Source: DATBSK01 sp964501785
GTDB taxonomy: Bacteria; Actinomycetota; Acidimicrobiia; IMCC26256; PALSA-555
Assembly (NCBI GenBank): GCA_964501785.1
Contig: CAZCUD010000001.1
Coordinates: 310,001-374,000 of the forward strand
Reading direction: 5' to 3'
DNA length: 64,000 nt
Shown here: positions 7,620 to 16,708 of the stretch, in pieces
Position numbering within the stretch: the first letter of the stretch is position 1
Layout of the letters: every line of letters begins with the position of its first letter
Made by a program: the position numbers and the translations under genes
The notes under the pieces: generated by a model
What the model saw: only the letters and a program-made list of their open reading frames with translations
The model's database searches: none
Told to the model about the DNA's origin: nothing

Positions 7620-9551
7620 CTACTTGTACGACCGCTGCGCGAGCTGGACCTCTTCGAACTCGAGCTGCTCCTTGTGGAGCACCGGGTTGGCGAGGTCGCC
7701 GGTGTACTCCCATGCGCCGACGTAGGCGAAGCTCTCGTCGTCGCGCAGCGCCTCGCCGTCCTCGGTCTGGTGCTCGAGGCGGAAGTGACCGCCGCAGCTC
7801 TCCTCGCGGTGGAGCGCGTCGCGCACCAGCAGCTCGCCGAACTCGAGGAAGTCGGCGACCCGGCCGGCCCGCTCGAGCGACTGGTTGAGCGACGCCCCGT
7901 CGCCCAGCACGCGGACGTCCTTGTGGAACTCGTCGCGCAGGACCGGGATCTCCGCGAGCGCCTTCTCGAGGCTCTCCTTGCTGCGAGCCATGCCGCAGTT
8001 CTCCCAGAGGATCTTGCCGAGCTCGCGGTGGAACCAGTCGACGGTGCGCGAGCCGTTGACCGACAGCAGGGCCCGTACGCGCTCGGAGACCTCCCGCTCG
8101 GCCTCGACGAACACCGGGTCGTCGGTGGGCACCGGATCGGTGCCGAGCAGCGGGGCCAGGTGGTCGCCGATCGTCGCCGGGAGCACGAAGTAGCCGTCGG
8201 CGAGCCCCTGCATCAGCGCGCTCGCGCCCAGTCGGTTCGCGCCGTGGTCGGAGAAGTTCGCCTCGCCGAGCACGTACAGCCCGGGGATCGTGCTCATCAG
8301 GTCGTAGTCGACCCACAGCCCGCCCATCGTGTAGTGGACGGCCGGGTAGATGCGCATGGGCGTGTCGTACGGATCCTCACCGGTGATCCGCTCGTACATC
8401 TGGAAGAGGTTGCCGTAGCGCTCCTCGATGGTGTCGTGGCCCAGTCGCTCGATGGCACCGCCGAAGTCGAGGTAGACGCCGTTCTTGAGGGGCCCGACGC
8501 CGCGGCCGGCGTCGACCTCTCGCTTGGCGGCACGCGACGCCACGTCGCGAGGCACGAGGTTGCCGAACGCGGGGTAGCGGCGCTCGAGGAAGTAGTCGCG
8601 TTCCGCCTCGGGGATCTGGTCGGCCGAGCGCTCGTCGCCGAACGCGTCGGGCACCCAGATGCGACCGTCGTTGCGCAGCGACTCGCTCATCAGCGTGAGC
8701 TTCGACTGGAACTCGTCGCTCGCCGGGATGCACGTCGGGTGGATCTGGGTGAAGCACGGGTTGGCGAACAGCGCGCCCTTGCGGTGCGCGCGCCAGGCGG
8801 CGGACGCGTTGGAGTGCTTCGCGTTGGTCGAGAGGAAGAAGACGTTGCCGTAGCCGCCGGTCGCGAGCACGACCGCGTGGCCGCTCAGCGACCGGACGTC
8901 TCCGTTGACGAGGTCGCGCACGACGACCCCGACCGCGCGCCCGTCCTTCTGGACCAGCTCGAGCATCTCGGACCGGGTGAAGAGCTCGACGGTCCCGAGC
9001 GACACCTGGCGGGCCAGGGCCTGGTACGCGCCGAGCAGCAGCTGCTGGCCCGTCTGGCCCCGGGCGTAGAACGTCCGCGACACCTGCGCGCCGCCGAAGC
9101 TGCGGTTGTCGAGCAGGCCGCCGTACTCCCGGGCGAACGGCACGCCCTGGGCCACGCACTGGTCGATGATGTTCACGCTCACCTGGGCGAGGCGGTACAC
9201 GTTGGCCTCGCGGGCGCGGTAGTCGCCGCCCTTCACGGTGTCGTAGAAGAGGCGATAGACGCTGTCGCCGTCGTTGCGGTAGTTCTTCGCCGCGTTGATG
9301 CCGCCCTGCGCCGCGATGCTGTGCGCTCGGCGCGGCGAGTCGTGGTACGTGACGAGCTGGACCCGGTAGCCGAGCTCACCGAGCGTCGCGGCGGCCGACG
9401 CGCCCGCGAGGCCGCTGCCGACCACGATCACCGTGAACTTGCGCTTGTTGGCGGGGTTGACCAGCTTCACGTCGAACTTGTGCTGGTCCCACTTCTCGGC
9501 GATCGGCCCGTCGGGGACCTTCGCGTCGAGCGTGATCTGGCTCGGGCTCAT
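7620..9551 (-). CDS. sdhA: Succinate dehydrogenase / fumarate reductase flavoprotein subunit
   Basis: A 643-aa catalytic subunit oxidising succinate to fumarate. It has the FAD dinucleotide-binding VIVVGSGLAGASAA motif near residue 40, the HSIAAQGGINAAK segment containing the flavin-linking His, and the substrate/active-site HPT and RLGASAL regions. Length and the single cytochrome partner (SdhC, no SdhD) match the Bacillus/Streptomyces type-B complex. Start ATG 9551 is preceded by GGAGCGGG at good spacing. A GTG at 9632 would add 27 low-complexity residues and is less likely. Confidence 0.95.
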   Translation of the reverse strand: MSPSQITLDAKVPDGPIAEKWDQHKFDVKLVNPANKRKFTVIVVGSGLAGASAAATLGELGYRVQLVTYHDSPRRAHSIAAQGGINAAKNYRNDGDSVYRLFYDTVKGGDYRAREANVYRLAQVSVNIIDQCVAQGVPFAREYGGLLDNRSFGGAQVSRTFYARGQTGQQLLLGAYQALARQVSLGTVELFTRSEMLELVQKDGRAVGVVVRDLVNGDVRSLSGHAVVLATGGYGNVFFLSTNAKHSNASAAWRAHRKGALFANPCFTQIHPTCIPASDEFQSKLTLMSESLRNDGRIWVPDAFGDERSADQIPEAERDYFLERRYPAFGNLVPRDVASRAAKREVDAGRGVGPLKNGVYLDFGGAIERLGHDTIEERYGNLFQMYERITGEDPYDTPMRIYPAVHYTMGGLWVDYDLMSTIPGLYVLGEANFSDHGANRLGASALMQGLADGYFVLPATIGDHLAPLLGTDPVPTDDPVFVEAEREVSERVRALLSVNGSRTVDWFHRELGKILWENCGMARSKESLEKALAEIPVLRDEFHKDVRVLGDGASLNQSLERAGRVADFLEFGELLVRDALHREESCGGHFRLEHQTEDGEALRDDESFAYVGAWEYTGDLANPVLHKEQLEFEEVQLAQRSYK

Positions 9552-9636
9552 GATTCCCGCTCCTGGCGGCTCCGCCGCCGGGCCGCTCGGGCCCCGCTCG
9601 TTGCGAGCCGGGGTACCCGGCTCGGAAGACACTCGC

Positions 9637-10437
9637 TCATGGCGACACCGCCCCGGTGGTGATGAGCAACGGCATGCTGATGTTGCCGACCGTGATCACC
9701 AGCGCGAACGCGCCGGCGAAGTACCGCTTCCAGATGTTGTAACGAGGGTTGTTGATGCCCAGGCTCTGGAACATCGACCAGGCGCCGTGGAAGATGTGCA
9801 TGCCGAGCGCCACCATCGCGACGATGTAGACGATCGCCACCGGCACGCGCTCGAAGGTCGCGAAGAGGTTGTGGTACGGGTCGCCGTGGACGAAGTCGGG
9901 GTTCGCGTTGCCGAAGGTCAGATCGAGCAGGTGGAAGATCAGGAACAGGAGGATGATCACGCCCGTGTAGCGCATCGTGCGTGACGCGAAGTTGGCCGCC
10001 ACGTAGTCGCGCTTGGACTGGTACTTCACGTCGCGAGCGGCATGGTTGATCCGGGTGAGCTGGGCCGCGGCGACGATGTGGATCACGAACGCCGCGATGA
10101 GCCCGAGGCGCAGCGCCCACAGCACCCAGGTGCGCGGGAGCACCGGCTCACCGAGGTCGCGGAGCCACTCGGCGTAGTCGTTGATGTGGCTCTCGCCGAG
10201 GAAGACCTTGAGGTTGCCGATCATGTGGACCAGCACGTAGCCGAGCAGCGCGATGCCGCTCAGGGCCATGGCCCACTTCTTGCCCACCGCCGAGCGCCAG
10301 AACGCGAGGAGGAAGTGCTGCTTCTTCTTCGGCGGCGGCACGGGTGGACCCGTGTAGCGCTCAAGCAGCTCCGCTGCGTCAGCGTCCTCGCGCTGGTCGG
10401 CGGTGGAGACCTCCCCGACCCGGTCGACCGTCGTCAT
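9637..10437 (-). CDS. sdhC: Succinate dehydrogenase cytochrome b558 subunit
   Basis: A 266-aa integral membrane subunit anchoring SdhAB and passing electrons to menaquinone through haem b. After a cytoplasmic Pro/Lys-rich tail, five hydrophobic helices are visible, with His residues in GYVLVHMIGNLK, AFVIHIVAAAQL, FLIFHLLDL and MHIFHGAW that fit haem ligands of the b558 family. It is first in the sdhC-sdhA-sdhB order. The gap to sdhA (85 nt) holds a small GGCGGC-TCC-GCCGCC hairpin at 9565-9579. Confidence 0.93.
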   Translation of the reverse strand: MTTVDRVGEVSTADQREDADAAELLERYTGPPVPPPKKKQHFLLAFWRSAVGKKWAMALSGIALLGYVLVHMIGNLKVFLGESHINDYAEWLRDLGEPVLPRTWVLWALRLGLIAAFVIHIVAAAQLTRINHAARDVKYQSKRDYVAANFASRTMRYTGVIILLFLIFHLLDLTFGNANPDFVHGDPYHNLFATFERVPVAIVYIVAMVALGMHIFHGAWSMFQSLGINNPRYNIWKRYFAGAFALVITVGNISMPLLITTGAVSP

Positions 10438-10570
10438 GCGTCGCTCCTGCGCCCGGCGCTCGTTGCGCCAGTGGTTCCTGCTTCGACGCTACCGCCGCGA
10501 CGCCGAGAAACGCCGATTCGGCGGGCGGCCGGGTGCGTACGGGAGCGACGGGTGCAGCGGCGAGGTTGGG

Positions 10571-10864
10571 CTAGGAGGTGGTCTCGCCCGAGGTCGACTC
10601 GGGCGGCTGGCCGCGCCCCATCTCCTTCTGGATCTGGCGCTCCTTCCAGCGCTGCACCGCGTCGGAGTCGCCGAAGAAGGTGGAGAAGCCGTGGATCGCG
10701 AGGCCGATCCCCCAGAAGAGGGTGACCCAGAGCCAGTCGACGCCGGCGATGATCAAGAAGACGACGTTGATGACCACGAAGACGAAGAGGTGGCCGAAGA
10801 ACCCCATCCTCGACTCGACCTTCTGGCGTGCCTGCTCGTACCGATCGTCGTCGTTCGGGGCCAT
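10571..10864 (-). CDS. Small 2TM-domain membrane protein
   Basis: A 97-aa protein: a charged N-terminus (DDDRYEQARQKVESRMG), two hydrophobic helices (about 23-40 and 45-60) joined by a Trp-rich turn (VDWLWVTLFWG), then a charged KERQIQKEM tail. This is the 2TM domain pattern seen in short proteins and some LytTR/kinase N-termini. Role unknown. ATG 10864 is preceded by AGAGGAGGACACG, a strong ribosome-binding site. Divergent from the MoxR gene. The 133 nt to sdhC hold nothing I recognise. Confidence 0.78.
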   Translation of the reverse strand: MAPNDDDRYEQARQKVESRMGFFGHLFVFVVINVVFLIIAGVDWLWVTLFWGIGLAIHGFSTFFGDSDAVQRWKERQIQKEMGRGQPPESTSGETTS

Positions 10865-10976
10865 CGTGTCCTCCTCTGGGGCCGACGCGGGCCATGTTCG
10901 CGCAGGTTGCCGGGTGGTCGGCGGTCTCGGGTCCCGCCGTCCGCGGCCTTCTGCGGTGCCTGTAGGGTCGGCACCC

Positions 10977-12377
10977 ATGTCACGGCCCGGCACGCTCGGT
11001 GAGCTCCGCAGCAGCGGATGGGTCTCGCGACCCGTCAAGCACGAGGTGCGCGAGAACGCGCTCCGGCGCATCGCCGCCGGCGAGCCCATCGTCGAGGGAG
11101 TGGTCGGCTACGAGGACACGGTCCTGCCGCAGCTCGAGAACGCGCTGCTCGCGACCCACGACGTCATCTTCCTGGGCGAGCGGGGCCAGGCCAAGACCCG
11201 CATGATCCGCTCCCTCGTCGATCTGCTCGACGAGTGGATGCCGATCGTCGCGGGCAGCGAGATCAACGACGACCCCTACGAGCCGATCTCGCACCACGCG
11301 CGCGTCCTCGTCGCCGAGCGGGGCGACGAGACCCCGATCGAGTGGGTGCACCGCGAACGGCGCTTCGGCGAGAAGCTCGCGACGCCCGACACGTCGATCG
11401 CCGACCTCATCGGCGAGGTCGACCCGATCAAGGTCGCCGAAGGTCGCTACCTGTCCGACGAGCTCACCATCCACTACGGGCTCGTGCCGCGCACCAACCG
11501 CGGGATCTTCGCCATCAACGAGCTGCCCGACCTCGCCGAGCGCATCCAGGTGGGTCTGCTGAACGTGCTCGAGGAGCGTGACGTGCAGATCCGGGGCTAC
11601 AAGATCCGGCTGCCGCTCGACCTCATGCTGATGGCGTCGGCGAACCCCGAGGACTACACCAACCGCGGGCGCATCATCACTCCGCTGAAGGACCGCTTCG
11701 GCGCGCAGATCCGCACCCACTACCCGCTGCACGTCGATCTCGAGATGGACGTCGTCGAGCAGGAAGCCGACGTGCCCGAGGTCGACGGCGTGCGGGTGGC
11801 CGTGCCGGAGTACATGACCGAGATCGTCGCCGCGATCAGCCAACACGCCCGACAGTCGCCGCACGTCAACCAGCGCTCGGGCGTGTCGGTGCGGCTGTCC
11901 GTCGCGAACTTCGAGACGCTCGTGGCGAACGCGACCCGCCGCGCGGTGCGCAACCAGGAGTCCGAGGTGGTCCCGCGGGTGAGCGACCTCGACGCGCTCG
12001 TCTCGAGCACAGCGGGCAAGATCGAGTTCGAGACCGTCGACGACGGGCGCGAGGAGCAGGTCCTCGATCGCATCGTGAAGGCGGCGGTGCTGGAGACGTT
12101 CCGCTCCACGTGCAAGCCCGAGAAGCTCACCACGCTCGTCACCGCGTTCGACGAGGGGCTCGTCGTGCACACCGGCGACGACGTGCCGGCCGCGGACTAC
12201 GCGTCGCTGCTGTCCGACCTGCCGGGGCTGCGCGACACGCTCGCCGACCTCGAGGTCGGCGAGACGCCGGCGGAGGTCGCGTCGGCCGTCGAGTTCGTGC
12301 TCGAGGGGCTCCACCTCTCGAAGCGGCTCAACAAGGACGCCGTCGGCGCCAAGGCCGCCTACCGCGGCAAGGGCTAG
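10977..12377 (+). CDS. MoxR / magnesium-chelatase-like AAA+ ATPase
   Basis: A 466-aa ATPase with Walker A GERGQAKT at 67-74 and a Walker-B-like NELPDL after RGIFAI (Asn-Glu in place of Asp-Glu). The VLEERDVQIRGYKI segment and a sensor region with ASANPEDYTNRGRI are typical of BchI/MoxR proteins. Such ATPases work with a VWA-domain partner to remodel or insert cofactors into client proteins; the VWA gene at 12884 is the obvious partner. The client is unknown. ATG at 10977 lies 8 nt after TAGGGT (10963-10968), so the transcript may be leaderless. Confidence 0.87.
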   Translation: MSRPGTLGELRSSGWVSRPVKHEVRENALRRIAAGEPIVEGVVGYEDTVLPQLENALLATHDVIFLGERGQAKTRMIRSLVDLLDEWMPIVAGSEINDDPYEPISHHARVLVAERGDETPIEWVHRERRFGEKLATPDTSIADLIGEVDPIKVAEGRYLSDELTIHYGLVPRTNRGIFAINELPDLAERIQVGLLNVLEERDVQIRGYKIRLPLDLMLMASANPEDYTNRGRIITPLKDRFGAQIRTHYPLHVDLEMDVVEQEADVPEVDGVRVAVPEYMTEIVAAISQHARQSPHVNQRSGVSVRLSVANFETLVANATRRAVRNQESEVVPRVSDLDALVSSTAGKIEFETVDDGREEQVLDRIVKAAVLETFRSTCKPEKLTTLVTAFDEGLVVHTGDDVPAADYASLLSDLPGLRDTLADLEVGETPAEVASAVEFVLEGLHLSKRLNKDAVGAKAAYRGKG

Positions 12378-12422
12378 CCCGGCGCGGTCGTCGTCGGTCG
12401 GGTCAGCGGCTGCGACGTCTGA

Positions 12423-12812
12423 TCAGAAGCCCGAGTCGCGCTCGTAGACGTTGCACGCCTTGTTCGCGTAGCGGTTGACCTCGTCGACCGACTCCTGGAT
12501 CTCGGGGTCGTCGACGACCGAGCGGTCGCCGTCGGCGCGGCGCTGCATCGCATCGAGGAACACCTGGGCGTCGGCCGCGATCTGCTTCGGTGCCGACTCC
12601 GCGAGGTCCTCGACGATCGGCAGCTGGCGGTCGATGTCGACCTCACCCTCGCGCTGGGTGCGCTCGATCTCGGCGTCCCAACGCTCGGCGGCGTTGCAGA
12701 ACGCTCGGTTGGCCGGCGGCTTCTCCTCGCGGCTGCACGCCGCCGCCGTCACGGCGACGCCGACCACCACCAGCACCACCATCGAGCGCCGCCTGACCCG
12801 CGTCCGCCGCAT
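12423..12812 (-). CDS. Small lipoprotein of unknown function
   Basis: A 129-aa protein with an Arg-rich N-terminus, a hydrophobic VVLVVVGVAV core and a lipobox VTAAAC, so C26 should be lipidated and the protein anchored outside the membrane. The mature part is charged and helical, with two further Cys (in FCNAAERW and KACNVYER) that could form a disulfide. It sits antisense between the MoxR ATPase and its VWA partner, convergent with the former. No family recognised. Confidence 0.72.
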   Translation of the reverse strand: MRRTRVRRRSMVVLVVVGVAVTAAACSREEKPPANRAFCNAAERWDAEIERTQREGEVDIDRQLPIVEDLAESAPKQIAADAQVFLDAMQRRADGDRSVVDDPEIQESVDEVNRYANKACNVYERDSGF

Positions 12813-12883
12813 CCGCTCAGTCTCGCCCCTCGCTCGTCAGCCCCGGGCATCGAGCCCGGGCGGCGGCGGTACGGTGGGCGGCG

Positions 12884-14911
12884 ATGCTGCGGAGACGACG
12901 CAAGCGCGACCGTGACCAGCGGGGGTTCCGGTACTCCGCGTGGGACGGCACCCAGCGCGGCTTCGACCTCGACGCCGATGCGCTCCTCGACGAGATGGGC
13001 GACGACCTCCTCTACCACGGCGACCTGCACGCGGCGCTGCGCCGGCTGATGCAGCAGGGCATGGAGGACCGCAACGGCGAGCAGCTGATGGGTCTGCGCG
13101 AGATGCTCCAGCGCCTCCGCGACCAGCGCCGCGAGATGCTCGAGCGCTACGACCTCGGCGGCGTCTACGAGGAGATCGCCGAGCAGCTGCGCGAGGTCGT
13201 CGACCAGGAGCGCGAGGGCATCGAGCGCCGGGTCGACGAGGCCAACGCATCCCACGACAAGCGTCGTCAGGAGATCGTCGACGACCTCGCCCGGCAGCGG
13301 CGGGAGGAGCTCGACCAGCTCCCACCCGACCTCGCCGGCAAGGTGGGCGCGCTCCAGCAGTACGACTGGATGGACGACGCCGCTCGCGAGCGCTTCGAGC
13401 AGCTCATGGAGCAGCTCAAGGAGCAGCTCCTCCAGAGCACGTTCAACCAGATGTCCGAGGGCATGCAGAACATGGATCCCGAGCGCATGGCCCGGATGAA
13501 GGACATGATGGCCGAGCTCAACGAGATGCTCGAGCAGCGCGCCCGGGGCGAGGAGCCCGACTTCGACGGGTTCATGGAGCGCTACGGCGACTTCTTCCCC
13601 GGCAACCCGCGCACCCTCGACGAGCTGCTCGAGCAGATGGCCCGCTCCATGGCCCAGATGCAGCAGCTCATGAACTCGATGACGCCCGAGCAGCGCGCCC
13701 AGCTCCAACAGCTGGCCGAGTCGCTCATGGAGGACATGGACCTGCGCTGGCAGGTCGACCAGCTCTCCCGCAACCTCCAGCAGGCCTTCCCCGACCTCCC
13801 CTGGGATCGCTCGATGCAGTTCCGCGGTGACGACCCGCTCTCGATGGGGCAGATGCCCGGCCTGCTCGACCAGCTCGGTGACATGGACGACCTCGAGCAC
13901 CTGCTGCGCCAGGCGACCCAGCCCGGCGAGCTGTCCGAGGTCGACCTCGACCGCGCGCGCGAGATGCTCGGCGACGACGCCGCGCGCTCGCTCGAGCGCC
14001 TCGCCGAGCTCGCTCGGATGCTCGAGGACGCGGGGCTCATCGAGCAGCGCGAGGGTCGCCTCGAGCTCACGCCGCGGGGGATCCGGGCCATCGGCAACAA
14101 GGCGCTGGGCGACCTGTTCCGCAAGCTCATGAAGGACCGGTCGGGCCGCCACGAGCAGGACCGGGAGGGGATCGGCCACGACCCGGCCTACGAGCACAAG
14201 CCCTACGAGTGGGGCGACCCGTTCCGGCTCGACGTGAACCAGACGGTCAAGAACGCGATCTGGCGCCAGGGCGCGGGCACGCCGGTGCGGCTCACGCCCG
14301 ACGACTTCGAGATCGAGCGCACCGAGCAGATCACGCGCAGCGCCACCGTCCTGCTGCTCGACGTGTCGCTCTCGATGCCCATGCGCGACAACTTCCTCTC
14401 CGCGAAGAAGGTCGCGATGGCGCTGCACGCGCTCATCACGAGCCAGTACCCCCGCGACTACTTCGGGCTCGTGAGCTTCGGCCGGGTCGCGCGCGAGGTC
14501 CCGCCCGAGAAGCTGCCCGAGATGAGCTGGGACTTCGAGTGGGGCACCAACATGCAGCACGCCATGCTGCTGGCCCGTCGGATGCTCCGTCAGCAGACGG
14601 GCACCAAGCAGATCATCATGGTCACCGACGGCGAGCCCACCGCCCACATCGAGCACGGCGAGGCGTACTTCCAGTACCCGCCCTCTCCCGTCACGATCGA
14701 GGAGACGCTCAAAGAGGTGATGCGCTGCACCCGTGACGGCATCCGCATCAACACGTTCATGCTCGACGAGAGCCACTACCTGCGGCACTTCGTCGAGCGC
14801 ATGATGCAGCTCAACAAGGGCCGGGCGTTCTTCACGACGCCCGACACCCTGGGCGACTACGTGCTCGTCGACTTCCTGGAGCAGCGTCGCCAGCACCGCC
14901 GCGCCTCGTGA
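12884..14911 (+). CDS. VWA-domain protein, partner of the MoxR ATPase
   Basis: A 675-aa protein. Its N-terminal 330 residues are strongly helical and rich in Gln/Glu/Arg/Met (LMQQGMEDRNGEQLMG and similar), probably an extended coiled scaffold. The C-terminal 200 residues form a von Willebrand A domain with the MIDAS motif DVSLS at about residue 492, followed by a TDGEPT strand with the second metal-site Asp. VWA proteins bound to MoxR ATPases act as chaperone-like complexes. ATG 12884 lies 8 nt after TACGGT (12870-12875). The next gene starts on the last base of its stop. Confidence 0.87.
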   Translation: MLRRRRKRDRDQRGFRYSAWDGTQRGFDLDADALLDEMGDDLLYHGDLHAALRRLMQQGMEDRNGEQLMGLREMLQRLRDQRREMLERYDLGGVYEEIAEQLREVVDQEREGIERRVDEANASHDKRRQEIVDDLARQRREELDQLPPDLAGKVGALQQYDWMDDAARERFEQLMEQLKEQLLQSTFNQMSEGMQNMDPERMARMKDMMAELNEMLEQRARGEEPDFDGFMERYGDFFPGNPRTLDELLEQMARSMAQMQQLMNSMTPEQRAQLQQLAESLMEDMDLRWQVDQLSRNLQQAFPDLPWDRSMQFRGDDPLSMGQMPGLLDQLGDMDDLEHLLRQATQPGELSEVDLDRAREMLGDDAARSLERLAELARMLEDAGLIEQREGRLELTPRGIRAIGNKALGDLFRKLMKDRSGRHEQDREGIGHDPAYEHKPYEWGDPFRLDVNQTVKNAIWRQGAGTPVRLTPDDFEIERTEQITRSATVLLLDVSLSMPMRDNFLSAKKVAMALHALITSQYPRDYFGLVSFGRVAREVPPEKLPEMSWDFEWGTNMQHAMLLARRMLRQQTGTKQIIMVTDGEPTAHIEHGEAYFQYPPSPVTIEETLKEVMRCTRDGIRINTFMLDESHYLRHFVERMMQLNKGRAFFTTPDTLGDYVLVDFLEQRRQHRRAS

Positions 14912-15471
14912 TGCGGCGCGGGTTCGCCGGCGCGCTCGTCGCGCTGGCCGCCACGGGCGTGCTCGCGGCACCCGCCGGCGGCGAGGGCCGCACCGGTGGC
15001 GCCGCGTGCCCGAAGCGATTCCGGGGGACGATCGAGCGCTCGACCGAAGGCGGCCACGATGCGGTCGAGCTGTCGGGACGCGACATCCGAACGACTCTGG
15101 CCGTCGACTTCGGCAACCGGAAGAACTACACGATCTACTTCGGTGACTTCCGCATCCCGAAGCGCGCGCTGGGCACCACGATCGAGGCTCCCGAGGGGAA
15201 GACGTTGGTGACGACCTTCGTGCGGGCCGCCGACGGTGACGACCTGCACGAGGGTCAGCGGCTCCGCATCCCGCGCGACCCGTCGACCGTCATCGTCGAC
15301 CACGGCGGGGGCGCACGCGCGACGACGAACGGGGCGTCGGGCACGGTCGTCGTGCGGAAGCTGAGCGACGATCGCGTCTGCTTCACCTTCGACTACGAGG
15401 ACGAGTTCCAGCGCCTCGACGGCACCGTCAGCGCGCCGCTCGAACCGCTCGAACTCACCAGCTCCACCTAG
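14911..15471 (+). CDS. Secreted protein of unknown function
   Basis: A 186-aa protein with a signal peptide (MRRGFAGALVALAATGVLA, cleavage near APAGG). The mature domain has Gly/Asp-rich beta-like strands and two Cys (AACPKRF and DRVCFTF) that may pair. Its ATG shares one base with the TGA of the VWA gene, so the two are probably co-translated and it may be connected to the MoxR/VWA function. No family recognised. Confidence 0.68.
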   Translation: MRRGFAGALVALAATGVLAAPAGGEGRTGGAACPKRFRGTIERSTEGGHDAVELSGRDIRTTLAVDFGNRKNYTIYFGDFRIPKRALGTTIEAPEGKTLVTTFVRAADGDDLHEGQRLRIPRDPSTVIVDHGGGARATTNGASGTVVVRKLSDDRVCFTFDYEDEFQRLDGTVSAPLEPLELTSST

Positions 15472-15519
15472 GCGCGCCCGTCCCGAGCGCCACGACGCGT
15501 CGCGGCGAGGTCACACCGA

Positions 15520-15544
15520 GTTTGAGCGCCGCCCTGTCGGGTAT
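15520..15544 (+). promoter_or_regulatory. SigF/SigB-like stress promoter
   Basis: GTTT at 15520-15523, a 15-nt spacer and GGGTAT at 15539-15544 match the GTTT-N15-GGGTA consensus of actinobacterial SigF and firmicute SigB. The expected start of transcription falls within a few bases of the GTG at 15554, so the mRNA would be leaderless. The gene it drives has a general-stress-protein look, which fits. Confidence 0.65.
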
Positions 15545-15553
15545 CGACGATTC

Positions 15554-16162
15554 GTGACCGCACTGATCGCCGTCTACCGCGACGAGGACGACGCCCGGGC
15601 GGTGGCGTCACGGCTGCAGGACACCCTCCCGGCCGCGGTGGAGGTGGCCGGCGACCGCGACCACGAGACGTCGATCCGGGCCGAGATGGAGGCCGAGGTC
15701 GACGAGTCCTGGGGCAGCCCCGGGGTCGGGGTCTTCCTCACCGCCGAGCAGATGAGGGGCGCGGTGCTGGTCTCTCTGGGCGGCGGAGCCCTCGGGGGGC
15801 TCATCGGCATGCCGATCGGGCTCCTGCTCACGTCCTGGACGCTGCCGTGGCAGCTCGGCATCGGCGCCCTGATCGGCGTGCTCTTCGGCGCCACGGTGGG
15901 CGCGCTCCTGGGCGGCGGCTTCGCCATGCAGAGCGCGATGCACGCACCGGCGGCCCAACAGGGCTACACGGTGCGGGTCGTCCCGGGAAGCGACGCCGCC
16001 GAGCAGGTCATGGTGGCGGCGAAGCCGATCCGCATCGACCGCGTCGCCTCCGGCCAGCGGGTCTCGACGCCCACCACGGAGGGACCGAGCGGGCTGCGCG
16101 AGAACGTGCGCGACACCGCCGACAAGCTCGTCGAGCACAGCCGGGACGAGCGCCGCCGCTGA
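15554..16162 (+). CDS. Stress-type membrane protein with a glycine-zipper segment
   Basis: A 202-aa protein. Residues 1-70 form a small alpha/beta domain opening TALIAVYRDEDDARAVASRL, like general-stress-protein 17M or DUF1269-type proteins. Residues about 75-125 contain two Gly-rich hydrophobic segments (GGGALGGLIGMPIGLLL and IGALIGVLFGATVGALLGGG). The tail is charged. The upstream GTTT-N15-GGGTAT promoter supports control by an alternative sigma factor. The exact biochemical role is unknown. The GTG start has no Shine-Dalgarno. Confidence 0.75.
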   Translation: MTALIAVYRDEDDARAVASRLQDTLPAAVEVAGDRDHETSIRAEMEAEVDESWGSPGVGVFLTAEQMRGAVLVSLGGGALGGLIGMPIGLLLTSWTLPWQLGIGALIGVLFGATVGALLGGGFAMQSAMHAPAAQQGYTVRVVPGSDAAEQVMVAAKPIRIDRVASGQRVSTPTTEGPSGLRENVRDTADKLVEHSRDERRR

Positions 16163-16186
16163 CGACGACCCGCCGCGCTCACGCAC

Positions 16187-16621
16187 TCACGTGGCGTCGT
16201 CGACCCGGATGTCGCAGTCGAGGCCTTCGCCGTCGAGCTCCTGCTCCAGGTACACGGTCCAGCCGTCGGACTCGCCGGGGGTCAGCTCGTCCATCAGCTG
16301 CATCCCGCGCCCGATCTCGTCGTCACCGACGCGGAACACGACGGACACGCGGAACTGGCGGTTGTCGTCGGCGATGTTGACGAGGTGACCCGTCGCGAGC
16401 GGGTTGCCGAAGATGTTCTCGGCACAGGTGACGTCGCTCAACGAGTAGTCGTCGTCACCCGCAGGTCGTGCGTCGGCGGTGCTCCCGCTCGCGGGCACCG
16501 CGGCGAGGGTGGGATCGCCGTCGTCGAGGACGAACGAGCTGACGGCGACGCCCGCGCCCACGAGGGCGAAGGCACCGGCGCCGAGCACGAGCAGGCGGCG
16601 GCTGCGGTCGGAGATGTTCAC
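16187..16621 (-). CDS. Membrane-anchored protein with one extracytoplasmic domain
   Basis: A 144-aa protein with a short charged N-terminus, one TM helix (LLVLGAGAFALVGAGVAVSSF) and an outside domain whose LSDVTCAENIFGNPLATGHLVN start and alternating strands recall FxLYD-like immunoglobulin-fold domains. Two Cys could form a disulfide. The GTG at 16621 follows GGGAGGACCC. Role unknown. Convergent with the stress protein gene. Confidence 0.65.
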   Translation of the reverse strand: MNISDRSRRLLVLGAGAFALVGAGVAVSSFVLDDGDPTLAAVPASGSTADARPAGDDDYSLSDVTCAENIFGNPLATGHLVNIADDNRQFRVSVVFRVGDDEIGRGMQLMDELTPGESDGWTVYLEQELDGEGLDCDIRVDDAT

Positions 16622-16708
16622 GGGTCCTCCCGGTGCGCGGCCGAAGCCGCGTGGCGGTCGTCGGGGGAGTGGCGACCGGAGAGGACGCCGCGACCGCACC
16701 GGGGTGAC

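Noticed and set aside
7587..9662. Long open frame (691 codons) antisense to sdhA
   Set aside because: High-GC shadow: no family motif, Arg/Asp/Glu-rich random composition, while the opposite strand encodes unmistakable SdhA.
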